Positions 48,564 through 60,559 are shown, counted from the first letter of the stretch. The stretch: DNA of 64,000 nt from Giardia muris (GCA_006247105.1 CM016928.1:1225659-1289658); one strand, 5' to 3'. Notes: generated from the letters alone by a model not told the origin. Numbers and translations are program-made.

Positions 48564-50084
48564 ATGTCCGTTACGGCTTTGATGGAGGCGGCCTGGAACG
48601 GGGACCTCGAGGACGTGAAAAGGAATCTCAGTCAGGCTGGGAAACAGGATGAATATGGTGGGACGGCCCTGATGTGGGCAGCAAGATGGGGCCATGCCAA
48701 TTGCATCCCCCTACTTGAGAAGGAGATCGGGATGCAGGACAACTGGGGAGGGACCGCACTGATGTGGGCAGCCTCCGACGGTTATACAGACTGCGTCCGG
48801 CTCCTCCTCTCAGAGGCCGGGAAGCAGACAACGAAGGAATGGTATGACTTTTCCCCCGGAACGACCGCTCTCATGATGGCAGCCTACTACAACCGCCCCG
48901 AAGTCGTCCAGCTCCTCCTCCCCTACGAACAGGGAATGAAGGACTCCAAAGGTCATACAGCTCAGTGGCATGCAAATAACAGCTCATGGAGAGGAGACTA
49001 CACCCAGGTCCGGGAGCTCCTGGAGAACGAAGGAGCAGAGCGAATCCCTCCCCCGAAAGAGCAACCACCGCTTATGGTATCTGCAATCACTGGAGACATC
49101 GAGGGAGTCAGGAAGCACTTGGATCGTATTGGATATCAGGATCCGACCGGGACGACAGCCCTGATGATGGCAGCAAGCTATGGTCACTCTGATTGCATCC
49201 CCTTCCTAGAAAAGGAAATTGGGATGCAGGACGAAGATGGATTGACCGCATTGATGTGGGCCGCCCTTAATGGCAAGACGGACTGCGCCCGACTCCTCCT
49301 CTCCGAGGCGGGAAAGCAGTCAACGGAGGAACGAAAGTTCAACTTTAATGGAATTGCCTTCCCTTCCGGAGCAACCGCTCTCATGATCGCAGCCCACTAC
49401 AACTACCCCAAGATCGTCAAACTCCTTCTCCCCTACGAACAGGGACTGAAGGACTCCAAAGGTCATAATGCTCAATGGCATGCAAATAACAGCTCATGGA
49501 GAGGAGACTTCACCCGAGTCCATCAGCTCCTCGAAAATGAGGGGACAGAGCGAATCCCCCCGCCACATAATCCTGGTGAAGTGCTTGGGCTCCGGAATCG
49601 TATCAACGAACTCACCACTGAGATTGAGTCTCTCAAGAAAGACCTTTCCTCTTCCAAGAATACCCTAGAGGAGACAAAGAAGGAGCTATCCCAACTGAAT
49701 CAGGAAGTCTCCTCCCTCAAACAACAGCTCGACAATGCAATTGAGGAGTCCAAGAGGCATGCGGAGGTGAACGAGGACCTTCGGAAGGCCTCCGATCAGA
49801 ACCGAGCCCTCATCAACGCCCTCACCACAGAGAAGGCGGCTCTTCAGGAGCAGCTCATCAAGACCACTGAGGACCTCAAGAGAGCACTTGCAGACCAGAA
49901 GGCCCAGAACCTCGTCCTCGAGAAGGAGGTTGCCCAATTGAGGACCGAGAGCCATGACATGAAAGACCTTCAGAGACGCCTCGAGGAGGTGGAGGAGGAG
50001 AAGAGGATCCTCCTCCAGAACCTCGCTGCTGTCGGGGGCAGGCTCACCAACCACCCCCAGGGCCTTGGAACGCCCACTGGATGA
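48564..50084 (+). CDS. Protein 21.1: ankyrin repeats plus C-terminal coiled coil
   Basis: ATG at 48564 is preceded by TTCAAAA. Seen (506 aa): ankyrin repeats with TALMWAA/TALMMAA helices and LLLSEAGKQ-type second helices through about residue 335, then a long heptad-like coiled coil (about 341-490, rich in E, K, L and Q). The ankyrin half is itself a duplication: residues 1-164 and about 168-334 both run through TALM repeats, a YEQGxKDSKGHxAQWHANNSSWRGD block and LLENEGxERIPPP. Known: 'Protein 21.1' is the Giardia name for a large ankyrin family, often near or fused to NEK kinases; individual functions are mostly unknown. No kinase domain or signal peptide is present. It lies next to the truncated VSP unit p12. 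Confidence 0.9.
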   Translation: MSVTALMEAAWNGDLEDVKRNLSQAGKQDEYGGTALMWAARWGHANCIPLLEKEIGMQDNWGGTALMWAASDGYTDCVRLLLSEAGKQTTKEWYDFSPGTTALMMAAYYNRPEVVQLLLPYEQGMKDSKGHTAQWHANNSSWRGDYTQVRELLENEGAERIPPPKEQPPLMVSAITGDIEGVRKHLDRIGYQDPTGTTALMMAASYGHSDCIPFLEKEIGMQDEDGLTALMWAALNGKTDCARLLLSEAGKQSTEERKFNFNGIAFPSGATALMIAAHYNYPKIVKLLLPYEQGLKDSKGHNAQWHANNSSWRGDFTRVHQLLENEGTERIPPPHNPGEVLGLRNRINELTTEIESLKKDLSSSKNTLEETKKELSQLNQEVSSLKQQLDNAIEESKRHAEVNEDLRKASDQNRALINALTTEKAALQEQLIKTTEDLKRALADQKAQNLVLEKEVAQLRTESHDMKDLQRRLEEVEEEKRILLQNLAAVGGRLTNHPQGLGTPTG

Positions 50085-51935
50085 CCTGCGTCCGGCAGGG
50101 GCAGGAGGTCGGAAGGCCCGGCCAGATGAAGGAGTCCCCGTCGGTCCTCCTATGGGCCTCCGGGATCAACGGTCATCGTCCAGTGCCCCGGTCTTCGTCC
50201 TTCGATCAAGTGGAGTGAACGGGATCACGGGAGGGACGAGAGGACGACCATGAGCCCCGGTTGATCCCAACCCGTCTCCATGAAGGAGGGCCGGCCTCCT
50301 CGGATCTGCCTGAGGGCATGGATGGAGAGCGGGGAAGGGCACCAGGTCGTGCATGGCTGTGTGAGCCAATGCCGGCTGCTCACTGCCCCGGACTCGTGAC
50401 GGAAGTGGCTGTCCGGAGTTCACGCCCTCCAGCTTGTGGGGCCGTGCCACGAACTGGAGCCTGTTCGAGGAGCGTGAGGTGCACGGGTCGACGCCACCAT
50501 GGACAGTATCCTCCTTGGTCGTCCCACGATGCACTGAGGATCCTCGGGGATGACAGCATCCACGACGACGGGTCCTCATGCACAGGGAAGACCGTCCGAG
50601 TCGAACGGAGTGGGTGTCAGTCGGTTCGTGGAAGGACACGTTCTACCTCCTTCCCGACTGTGGTGGCATCGGGAGGTCCACCATCAGCTGGGGACGTCGG
50701 GGGGACCTGGAACCTCTGAGTTCGATCATCGGATGGAACACGAGTCCTGTCCGACCTTATGGATCCCCTCGCTCTCGAACCCTGAGTCTGATACACCAGC
50801 CACTGGTTCGTCCCCTCCTCGCCCCAACTCGGCCTCCGACTCTGATCGTCCCCTTGTCGTCGGATCCCTGCCTCCTTCTGGAACCCTTCTTGAAGGCACG
50901 AGGACCTCCTTGTCCACCCTTGCACGGATATCGTTCGAGTGGGGCTGTCATCACACGCCCAAGGAGGAGGAGAACACGAACGCCCCGAGACCTTTGCCAT
51001 TGGGGAGCTCCTCCTGCAGGGACGTGCTCCCGGTCGTCCGTCTGACCCCTTCCCAACACGGACGCCAAGGAGGTCTCCGTTATCTCCACCTCGGACGACT
51101 CTTCATCCGAGGTCATCCTGTCAGCAACATGCAGGGAATCGGAGGCAGGTCAAGTGGTGGGAGGGCCGGAGCAAGACGGACGTCTTCAGACTGGTAGGTA
51201 TGCGTATAGAGTGGCATCCTACCCCTCCCACCTCCTAGACGCCTGCACGTGCAGGACCGACCGGACCGTCCCACGAGGGGGTTCGGGGAGGCGTCTCCCA
51301 ACCAGGCCTCTGACGTGCCGTGACGACCGGACGTCATCGAGGACCTCCTTGAGATACGACCAGGAGGCCCGGGGACATGGGGAGGACCGAAACACGTGCC
51401 TGGAGGTCGCACACAGGGAACGGGCTCACCTCCCTTCCGATCTTCCCGTCTCGACCCAGAACAGCAGCCCCATCACGAGTGCTTCCGGGGTCTCATACTA
51501 CGACCTCGAGACGTCCGGTCCAACCTGAGGCCTGATGGCACCCACAATGGGCTGGTCTATCCTGTCCAGGCACCCCGACGTATGAACCCAGCTGCTACGG
51601 TCCCCTCAAGCACATTCACGGACTGCATCTGGCATCACTTAGATCCGAGTCTCCTCACTTCCGGACGATGAGGGCTTCCAGGAGAGAAAGGATCCTAAGG
51701 ACACAGGGGATGGGGAAGGGAGACGGAGAGGAACGAAGTGCCGTGCAGGACCACAACCCCCACCTAGAGACCTTCAATAAGTGCTCCAAAGATGAAGGCC
51801 GATTTTCCGCTACTATAGGGAAGGCACGACGAGGCCGGACCGGGACGAGAAGACCCACCCGACGACGAGTGTGGATCGTACGACGAGAGGACGGAAGGGC
51901 CGGCCCACAACGGACGGATCGACCGATCGACAGAC
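50085..51935. other. Spacer upstream of 18S rRNA (external spacer / presumed Pol I promoter region)
   Basis: This 1.85-kb stretch has no convincing gene. Open frames are short, overlap on both strands and show no motif or initiator. It should contain the rRNA promoter and 5' external transcribed spacer, but I cannot place either from sequence alone. Confidence 0.5.
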
Positions 51936-53365
51936 CATCCGGTTGATCCTGCCGGAGTACTACGCTACCCCCAAGGACAAAAGCCATGCAAGCGGACACG
52001 AGGTATGAAGTGGCGGACGGCTCGGTACAACGGTACGAGTCTGACCGGGGGTGAAGGCTAGACGGATACCGCTGGCAACCCAGCGCCAAGACGAGTGCTC
52101 AAGAGCGGGGAAGGAAAGCACGCGATGGAGCGAATGCCCGGATGAGGTTCCGAGGTATTACCTAGTCGGTAGAGTAGTGGTCTACGGAGGGGATGATGCC
52201 TGGCGGAGGATCAGGGTTTGACTCCGGAGAACGGGCCTGAGAGACGGCCCGTACATCCAAGGACGGCAGCAGGCGCGGAACTTGCCCAATGCGTGAAGGC
52301 GTGAGGCAGCAACGGGGGATCCCATGAAATGGGAAGACTGGGGGGTAGATGACCCCAGCACAAGTCGAGGGAAAGGTCTGGTGCCAGCAGCCGCGGTAAT
52401 TCCAGCTCGGCAGGCGTCGTACGGCGCTGTTGCAGTTAAAACGTCCGGAGTCGAGACGTCCAGCCGGGAGGAAAGAGGAGCGCTTAAGGCGGGAGTGAGT
52501 ACGAGAAAGCCCGGGACGGACATGAAGGTGAATGGGTAAGGGCATGTGTATTGGTGGGGGACGGGTGAAATAGGATGATCCGACCAAGACAGACAAAGGC
52601 GTAGGCACTTGCCAAGACCATATCAGTCGAACCAGGACGAAGCCCGGGGGCGAGAAGGCGATTAGACACCACCGTATTCCCGGGCGTAAACGATGCCACC
52701 GAGAGACTGGCCAGGTCGTCAGGATCGAAGGGAAACCGATCAGGGTACGGGCTCTGGGGGGAGTATGGCCGCAAGGCTGGAACTTGAAGGCATTGACGGA
52801 GGGGTACCACCAGACGTGGAGTCTGCGGCTCAATTTGACTCAACGCGAACACCTTACCAGGCCCAGACGTACGGAGGATCGACGGTTGAGAGGACCTTCG
52901 TGATCGTACGAGTGGTGGTGCATGGCCGTTCACAGCCCGTGGCTTGAGCCGTCTGCTTGACTGCGACAACGAGCGAGACCCTAACCTGGATGGGACCGCC
53001 AATGGTGAATTGGAGGAAGGTGGGGCGATAACAGGTCTGTGATGCCCTTAGACGCCCTGGGCTGCACGCGTACTACACTGTGGGGATGAAACCACGTCGA
53101 GTTGTGAAGCTTGATGAGATCAAACCCCCACGTGGTTGGGATCGTGGACTGGAACGTCCTCGTGAACCTGGAATGTCTAGTAGGCGTAGGTCATCAATCT
53201 ACGCCGGATACGTCCCTGCCCCTTGTACACACCGCCCGTCGCTCCTACCGACTGGGTCTTCTGGCGAGCTCCTGGGAGGGATGAACCGAACAGGGACGAA
53301 CCGCGAGGCTTGGAGGAAGGAGAAGTCGTAACAAGGTATCCGTAGGTGAACCTGCGGATGGATCC
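51936..53365 (+). rRNA. 18S (small subunit) ribosomal RNA
   Basis: The 5' end matches the Giardia-type start CATCCGGTTGATCCTGCC at 51936. Universal landmarks follow: GTGCCAGCAGCCGCGGTAA near 52380, CTTGTACACACCGCCCGTC near 53221, and the 3' end GTAACAAGGTATCCGTAGG with CCTGCGGATGGATCC near 53365. At ~1430 nt it is short, like the Giardia SSU rRNA, but less GC-rich than I would expect for G. duodenalis. The ends are estimated to within a few bases. Confidence 0.95.
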
Positions 53366-53395
53366 ATCGAGAGGGAAGGTACGAGGATGAAGGCA

Positions 53396-53525
53396 ATGAG
53401 ATGACGCGACCCGGTGGATGCCTTGGCTCGGGGGACGATGAAGGACGTGGCTGACGACGATACTCGATGTGGTCCAAGCACGTGACATCGATCTTCGAAT
53501 GGATCATCGGGGTGGTGGGGTGATC
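53396..53525 (+). rRNA. 5.8S ribosomal RNA (approximate ends)
   Basis: GGTGGATGCCTTGGCTCG at about 53412 and CGATGAAGGACGTGG at about 53437 correspond to the conserved 5.8S start region and 'CGATGAAGAACG' core. ITS1 and ITS2 on either side are only tens of bases, as in Giardia. The exact ends are uncertain. Confidence 0.8.
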
Positions 53526-53559
53526 TACGAACTGGGTTGTTCGAGGGGTTGAACGATGG

Positions 53560-55303
53560 GGAATGAGATGAGGATCCCCCCCCACTCCGATGAAGATGAC
53601 GGGTGGAACTTAAGCATATCAGTACGCCCAGGAGAAGACACCAACCGGGATTCCTTGATTAGCGGCGAGCGATCCAGGAGTAGTCCGACCTCGAAGCGAT
53701 GAGCGTTGTGAGGACTGGGGGGATGTCCTAAACCCGAAGATGGGTTGAAACCCACACCAAGGAGGGTGCCAGTCCCGTAGGGATGGACACAACCCCAACG
53801 ACGAGTACCTCTGCTTGAGAGTGTAGAGGGAAGAGGAGGTGGTACCCTTCTAAGGCTAAATACCGCCCCGAGACCGATAGAGGACCAAGTAGTGCGAACG
53901 AAAGGTGAGAAGGATGCCGACCCAGGCACGTCAAAAGACCCTGAACCCGGGAGGCGACTCCCGACCTGTCGATGATCGATTGGTCGGGCCCGTCTCGAAA
54001 CACGGACCGAGGAGTTAGGACCGATCGCGAGTCATGTGGCAAAGGGAAGTCAAGACTTCAAGGGGCCCCTTACAAGGGCAGAGCGATCGGTCCTAGACCC
54101 GAAAGGTGGTGATCTACACTTGACCAGGGTGAAGCCAGACGAAAGCCTGGTGGAGGCCCATCCCGGTGCTGACGTGCAAATCGCTCGGTCGAGTTGAGTG
54201 TAGGGGCGAAAGACTCATCGAACCACCTGGTAGCTGGTTACCTCCGAAATGTCTCCCAGGATAGCCGACATCATGAACAGCTGCCCTAGGTAAGGCCACG
54301 ATCGGTGGGAGTAGGGAGGTCACTCCTTATCCACCCCTCGAACCATGAACAAGGGTGGAGCGGGGCCAACTTGTGTGGGCCCCCTCAACAGTGTTGATGT
54401 CGAGTGGGCCTCTCCTGGTAAGCAGGACGGGCAAGACGGGATGAACCGACAGTCGGGGGAAGGTGTGGAAGTGTATGCTCGATCAAACGGTGTCCGTCGA
54501 TCGTGACAGCTGGAAGGTGGCCTTAACAGTAGGAAGCCTCTAAGGAGTGTGTAACAACCCACCAGCCGAATCGAGGGGCCCGGAAAATGGAACACGCCGA
54601 AGCATACGATCGGAACCCGACCGAGATGTGTCTCGGGTAGGAGGTCGTCATGATCGAGTCGAAGCCATGGGGTGACACGTGGTGGATCGAGTCATGATTG
54701 CTGATCTCGGTAGTAGTAGCCATTACTCCATCTGGAGGCCTGACGTGGAGATGGGTTCCGTATCCCTGTCGATCAGATACGGGTGACACGATCCTAAGTC
54801 CGATGGTGTACGCCGTACCATGGGGTCATCCTCACAGGACGATAGGGCTGACCGGTTAACATCCCGGTGGTATGATGGGGTCTTGGTGACATCCTTTCAC
54901 AACGGTACATGAACGAAGCACATGGTGGGAGTCATCCCGTCCTACCCCAGTCCCCCCATGGCCAGTAGTACTTCAGGTCGTGCATGGCCATGATGGATCA
55001 CATGTCCCTTCGGTCATCCATGAAACCCGTTGTGTCCCCCCCATCCTGATCGTACCACAACCGCAACAGGACTCCAAGGTGATCAGCCTCTAGGCGGGAG
55101 AGACCATGACTCAGGGAAGTCGGCAAACTAGCTCCGTAACCTCGGGAGAAGGAGTGGCTCTGATCGATCAGAACCGGCACGGACCGAGGGATCCCGACTG
55201 TCTACTAACAACATAGCGTCGTGCCAGTCGTCATGGATGCGTACACGACGTGATTTCTGCCCAGTGCCATGACCGTCACCATGAAGAGGTTCATCCAAGC
55301 CCT

Positions 55304-55355
<52 letters not shown>

Positions 55356-55800
55356 GGGTAATTTCCGACGTGCATGAATGGATCAACGAGGATCCCACTG
55401 TCCCAAGTCATGCCTCCGTGAACCTACAGACCCGGGAACGGGCGGGTGTTGGTCGGCGGGGCAAGAAGACCCTTTTGAGCTTGACTCCAATCCGATCCTG
55501 GGGGATGGGATCATCGGTGCAGCATACAGGGGAGGCCGCTTCCATGAGATACCCTGACGTTGTTCACCATCCCACTCACCGACTTACATCGGCACACGGT
55601 CGGATGGGGAGTTTGGCTGGGGCGGCGCGCCTGCTAGATCACACCGCAGGCGTCCTATGGTAAGCTCAGTGAGGTCGGAAACCTCACGTGGAGCATAAGG
55701 GCATAAGCTTACTTGACTAGTACCCCCTGTCCCGGTACTTGCCGTGAAAGCGTGGCCTAACGATCCTTCAACCGCTCCGGTAATCCGAGCGTGGAGGTGA

Positions 55801-55844
<44 letters not shown>

Positions 55845-55846
55845 CC

Positions 55847-55890
<44 letters not shown>

Positions 55891-55940
55891 CCGTCCGCAT
55901 GCATCGGTGCGGAAGCGTCGGATTGTTCACCCGTCTAAGG

Positions 55941-55984
<44 letters not shown>

Positions 55985-56190
55985 TCCTACCGACCATCTC
56001 CATGCGTCCAGTACGTCGGGTCAGTACGAGAGGAACACCCGTCGCGAGCCTCCGATCTCCCGGTTGTTTGACTTGACAGTGCCGGTCTGTCGCGCTCGGG
56101 GGACTAGCACTGAACGCCTCTAAGTGTCCATCCCACCTACTCGCATGGGTTGAGGGGCTTCCCCTCGATTCGCCCGGGTTGACGACCCTT
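53560..56190 (+). rRNA. 28S (large subunit) ribosomal RNA (approximate ends)
   Basis: Landmarks in order: GGAACTTAAGCATATCAGTA at ~53605, TTAGCGGCGAGCGA, TAACTATGACTCTCTTAAGG near 55320 (the site recognised by the I-PpoI homing endonuclease, uninterrupted here), ACCACAGGGATAACTGGCTT near 55811, and the sarcin-ricin loop AGTACGAGAGGAAC at 56023-56036. About 2.6 kb, as in Giardia. No intron or insertion is visible. The 3' end is estimated after ACTGAACGCCTCTAAGTG. Confidence 0.95.
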
Positions 56191-57830
56191 TTCTCCGACC
56201 TACTGTACGGCGTGGAGCTTCTTGCGACCGCCTGAGGTTTGGTTCGGGTTGGCATTCCCCCCGAGCCCCCGAGGGTCGAAGACCTGAGGGGGTGAGGGAA
56301 GGGCCGGAACAACCCCCCCGAGGGTCGTGAGACCCGAAGGGGGGGGGCCGGAAGCGAGGCCCCCCGAGCCCCCCGAGGAAGACCCGGGGGGATGAAGGAC
56401 CTCCGGGGGCATACCAGGGGGGTGGGAAGGGCTCCCCTCCGGTCGTGGGACCAGGGGGGGTGAGGGCCCCCGGTCGTAAGGGGGCATCCCCGAGGGGTGA
56501 GACTTGAGGCGCCGAGGGTCATACCAGGGGGGGTGAGGGCCCCAAGGGGGGGCGTCCCCCGCCCGGATCGACCTGAAGCGAGATCAGACCCCCGTGGGTC
56601 GAAGGCCCGGGTACGGGGGCCTACAGAAGGATACCAGATTTGGAACGGTTACAGTGGATTTTGGATCCGGACTCGAGATCAAAAGACCGGAGGGGCGAGG
56701 GCGGGTCCGCGGGTCCCTCGAACGGGGGGTCGTACAGGGGTCCCCCGTGGGCCCACGGCCGTCCCCCTGGGCACGGAACGGATCGGGGGTCCATGCCCTG
56801 GCCCGGGAGTCCACATGGGTCCTCACGGGGGCCTTCCCTCCAGGGGTCATTCGAGGTGTCCCCGGGGGTCCCCTGGGTCCATGGGGCCCTTGAAGTCCTT
56901 CAAGATGAACGGGGACGGGGGGCCCGGTCCCTCACGGGGTGGGCCCTCACACGGGGGGGACTCATGGCTCCATCGGGGACTGGGGTCCGACCCCCCCGCC
57001 CTCCTTCGAGGGGGCCGGGTCATCGGACCATGTGGTCATATGGATGGGCCTTCCGGGGGGTCACGGTCCCCTCGGGGGTGGGTCATCGAATGGGATGGGG
57101 GACTATCTTCCCCCCTTCCATAGCCCGTGGGGTCCCCCTCGAGTCCTCCATGAACGGGGTCACATGGGGCCTTCAGAGGGTCTCCTGGGCCCGGGCCGAA
57201 CAGGGGATTCCCGTGGGGTCCGACTCCCCCTTGAATCTCTGGGGGTCTCGAGCGGGGACCCAGATCCACGCCCCACAGGTCCATGGACCTTCATGGGTGG
57301 GGGGGTGGTCCATCATACGGATGGGGGTTCCTTCGGTCGGGGGTCCGTCCGGTCCTCACGGGACAGGATCCAGGGGGCCTTCACGTCCCCTCATACGGGC
57401 CACATGGACCGGGTCATCAGGGGGATCCGGGTCATCATATGGGGCCCGGGCCTCATATCCATGGACGGGGACTCCCCCACGGGGCGGGCCCCCTTCATCG
57501 ATCGGGTCCCTCACGGATCCTTCAGAGGGTGAAGATCGGACACGGGCTATCATGGGACTTTCAGGCCCCCACGGGTCATCGGACGGACGATCGAACGGGC
57601 CCCCGAGGGCACGAGTAGAGGTAGTGGGTCCATGGGGCCCGGGACGACGCTCATCATTCCAGACGGGAGGGAACCCTTCCCGCTTTCTCCTTCATTCAAG
57701 TTTAGGACCGGAGGGGCGCCGAAGCGACGGGCCCCCTCAGAGGGGGACCGAAGGGGCGGCCCGAAGGGCGAGGCCACTGTGGGCACCGGCCACTGACTGG
57801 GCGTGTCTGCGTCCCCGGGCGGCCCGCGTC
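56191..57830. repeat. G-rich rDNA spacer with degenerate short repeats
   Basis: Downstream of 28S the plus strand becomes very G-rich, with many runs of four to nine G (for example 56336-56345) and repeated phrases such as CCCCCGAGG and GGGGTC. Long open frames here result from this composition and have no protein features. The many G-runs could form quadruplexes. Confidence 0.6.
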
Positions 57831-58080
57831 TCCGTGTCCCTCGCATCTCTCGCATCTCCCGCGTCTCTCATCACCTCTCATCACTTATTATCGTCCCTTA
57901 TCGTGTCTCGTGTCCCTTATCGTCTCTTATCATCTCTTATCGTCCCCCGTCATCTCTCATCGCTCTCATCGCGTCCCCAGCCCCCCCACTCCTCTCGTGG
58001 ATCCCCCTGGCCCCTCTCATGCCCCCCCATGGATCCTCATGCCCTCTCATGCCATCTCATGGCCCCCCATGCCCCCCTGA
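57831..58080 (+). repeat. Degenerate microsatellite (CATCTC / TTATCGTC-like, then CCTCATG)
   Basis: The run alternates CATCTCTCG, CATCACTTAT, TCGTCCCTTAT and TCGTCTCTTAT phrases and then becomes CTCATGCCC-type repeats. It looks like decayed 6-12-bp tandem repeats inside the rDNA spacer. Confidence 0.6.
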
Positions 58081-58554
58081 CTCCTCTTGAATCACCTCGT
58101 GGCCCCCCCTCTCAGGCCTCCCCCCTTCCTCCCTCAGCCCTCCCCACGCCTGCACACACTCCCCCCCATCCCTCTACCACGTCGGGGAGCCCTCTCCCAC
58201 ATCCGTCTGACTCGTCCCCCCAACCCCCAGGTCTCCAGATCCTCCTGGATTAATATTTACTAATGAAAATCCAGGGGAATCCCGGACAATAGAGGGTTCG
58301 ATCCATCATCTCGTCCCATGGGACTCCCGTCCCCCCTGCACCCTTACGACGGTGTTACGTGACTGTGCACGCAGTGGGAGGGCCGTGGGGGTCGTGGGGA
58401 TGGCAGGGGAGTTGGATGGGGTCATCCTTGGGGACGGGTCGAGAGGGATGGAGGGGCCACCTAAGGGCCTTGTGGGGGCCTATGAGCGATCTTTGGGGGG
58501 TCGGGGATCTTTGTACAGAGATGCCGTCACATCACCTCCAAGCCTCCCTGGGGT

Positions 58555-59820
58555 TACTTGTGCTCGACCCACACGTAGCTCCCGTCCATGCACGTGGATG
58601 ACCACTCCTCATGCCCCGCCCTTGACAGGCCCCAATGGTTCATCTCCCCAAAGATGAAGGAGGAAGAGGCGGGGATCCAGCCACAACCAATCTCCCTGAC
58701 GAATGTCGATGTGGGCTCCCGCACTACTATGGACAGGTGCCAGTCGAGGAGAACCCGTCCAAAAAAGAGCAAGGCCTCGACACGACCGGTTAAGCACCCC
58801 GAACCCGCCCCCTGTCCTCAAAGGGCCGCTTTCCCCTTGACAAGCCCCCCGACGCTTGAGGGACGCAAAAGATCGGCATCCTCATCAACCATGATGATTC
58901 CACCACCAGGCCACCCCCTGCCTGCCAATCACCCTATATGCGTTCACATCAAAGTGGATGCCGTTGGGTTCGACGACAATTCCATCCGGCCTGCGACGAC
59001 GAGGCTTGATGATGACGATGCGATCGTCCATCCAGTGACGCACGATCGGATCGTTGATGAGCGCTTTGCTCACGGAGACCTTCGAGTACAGTCCTCTTCG
59101 AGGTCATACACCACGTCCAGCATCTGGTCGTTGGTCGACGTGGATCGTACCCATAGGATGCCCTACGGATACTGGGCACTCCCGCACCAGCCGTTCACAG
59201 GGCACGTGTAGGCCATGGGCTCTCTTGGCTGCCTCCCAGAAGGGGATGAGATTGCCCGGTCAAAGATCATCCGGACCTCGGGGGGCCCTCGGATACGAGT
59301 GTCCTCATTTGTGCAGCAGGGGTGGTTGTGCTTTGCCGTCCCCCGTGGCCTCCCAGTGAACGTGCTCATCGATGCTCATTTTCATCCAGGCCGGGCCCTT
59401 CCGACCCTGCATGTACGAAGAACTGGAGATGGAGGTACGATCCCCGACCACGTACCTCTCCTTGCCCGGATGGACGAGCTCAAGGAGCCAGTGCTCAGCA
59501 TCCCAGCCCTCATCGTCGAGCTGCCTCGTGCCGATCCAGTTCCTCCCCCAAAGACCCCAACAACAGAACTGAGCCTGCAGCCGGGTAACACCATACATGG
59601 CCAGGCCTGCATCCCAGGAAGGAGGTGGGGTGACACATGTGAAGCCAGGCCTCCAGTCCAAGACCCCGAGCCCATGCTTAGGCTTCAACATGCAGGTCCA
59701 GATCAAGATGACCCGAAGGACCCCAAGTGGTCCGAAGAGGACATCAGAAGGGTCTGCATGGTATCGGAAGACCATTGGGAGCCCCCGATGATACTTCGAG
59801 GGGTCATCACATCCTCCCAT
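58555..59820 (-). pseudogene. Degenerate segment resembling a CRESS-DNA virus Rep gene (endogenous, broken)
   Basis: Minus-strand frames here are interrupted but protein-like. Around 59460-59345 one frame reads YVVGD, then SSYMQG (59415-59404), where rolling-circle Reps have the HUH motif II, then a hydrophobic-basic stretch ending VHWEA. In a second frame, just past a frame change, 59333-59285 reads RGTAKHNHPCCTNEDTR followed by IRGP. This resembles Rep motif III and its flank, except that the catalytic Tyr position has Cys. The spacing of about 33 residues between the two fits Reps. More broken frames continue to ~58555 (one with WMDDRIVIIKP) with no clear helicase Walker motifs. Known: CRESS viruses and Rep-like insertions have been linked to Giardia and Entamoeba. 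Stops, frame changes and the lost Tyr make it non-functional. Assignment is by eye. Confidence 0.45.
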
Positions 59821-60559
59821 CGGCCTTCACTCACGACTTCATCCCCACTTGACCATCAGCTGTCCCAGCACACGCATCCGGCCTCCTCGGGGCCATAGGG
59901 GTTGAAGACCTCGAACACCCCCCAAGACCCCAGAAGGACCCCAGGACAGGAGATCCGACGACCATCAATCCAAAAAACTGCCATCCATCCAGCCCTCTCC
60001 ATTCACGTTCGTACCGACTCCTGACACCTGTGCCCGTCCCCGTACATGGACCATCGTCATTGACATCAGGACGGATATAGGATCGTCCCCCCCATGACCC
60101 CAAGAGATCCTCGAGAACCCAATGGAGGCCCCAAGGGTCCAGAAGAGGCATGAAGGCATGGACCAAGAGGTCATCACCTCCTTATCAGCATCACTCACGG
60201 CTTCATCCCCATTCCACCCCAGGACCAGAGGACTCGATGATGTCCAGCAATCAAGACGATCCAAAAAACCACCATTCGTCCTCCATGCCAACCGAGCCCC
60301 CAGCCCCCATTCGCCCGGTCCTCGGCCCTATCCGCCCTTATATTGGCCCCTAACACCTGTATCCATCCATGCACAGGGGCCATCGGGGGGGTATTACGAC
60401 ATGACCATCCATCCCCGACCCCGAGGACAGGAGGACTCCACTCAAGCCTTCTACCGGCAGCAAGGCCAACCACCACCCCCGACCTCATGGACAGAGGACC
60501 GGAGACCCCCGAAGCCAGGGCCCGCAAGGCCGACAACCCCACCATGCCAAGATGATCCA

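Noticed and set aside
52162..55700. Open frames inside the rRNA genes
   Set aside because: They overlap universally conserved rRNA sequence.
56497..58253. Long Gly/Pro/Arg-rich open frame downstream of 28S
   Set aside because: It comes from G/C-rich spacer repeats; no start context, domain or codon pattern supports it.
58270..58300. tRNA-like B box (GGTTCGATCC) in the spacer
   Set aside because: No acceptor or anticodon stem can be formed around it and there is no A box at the right distance.
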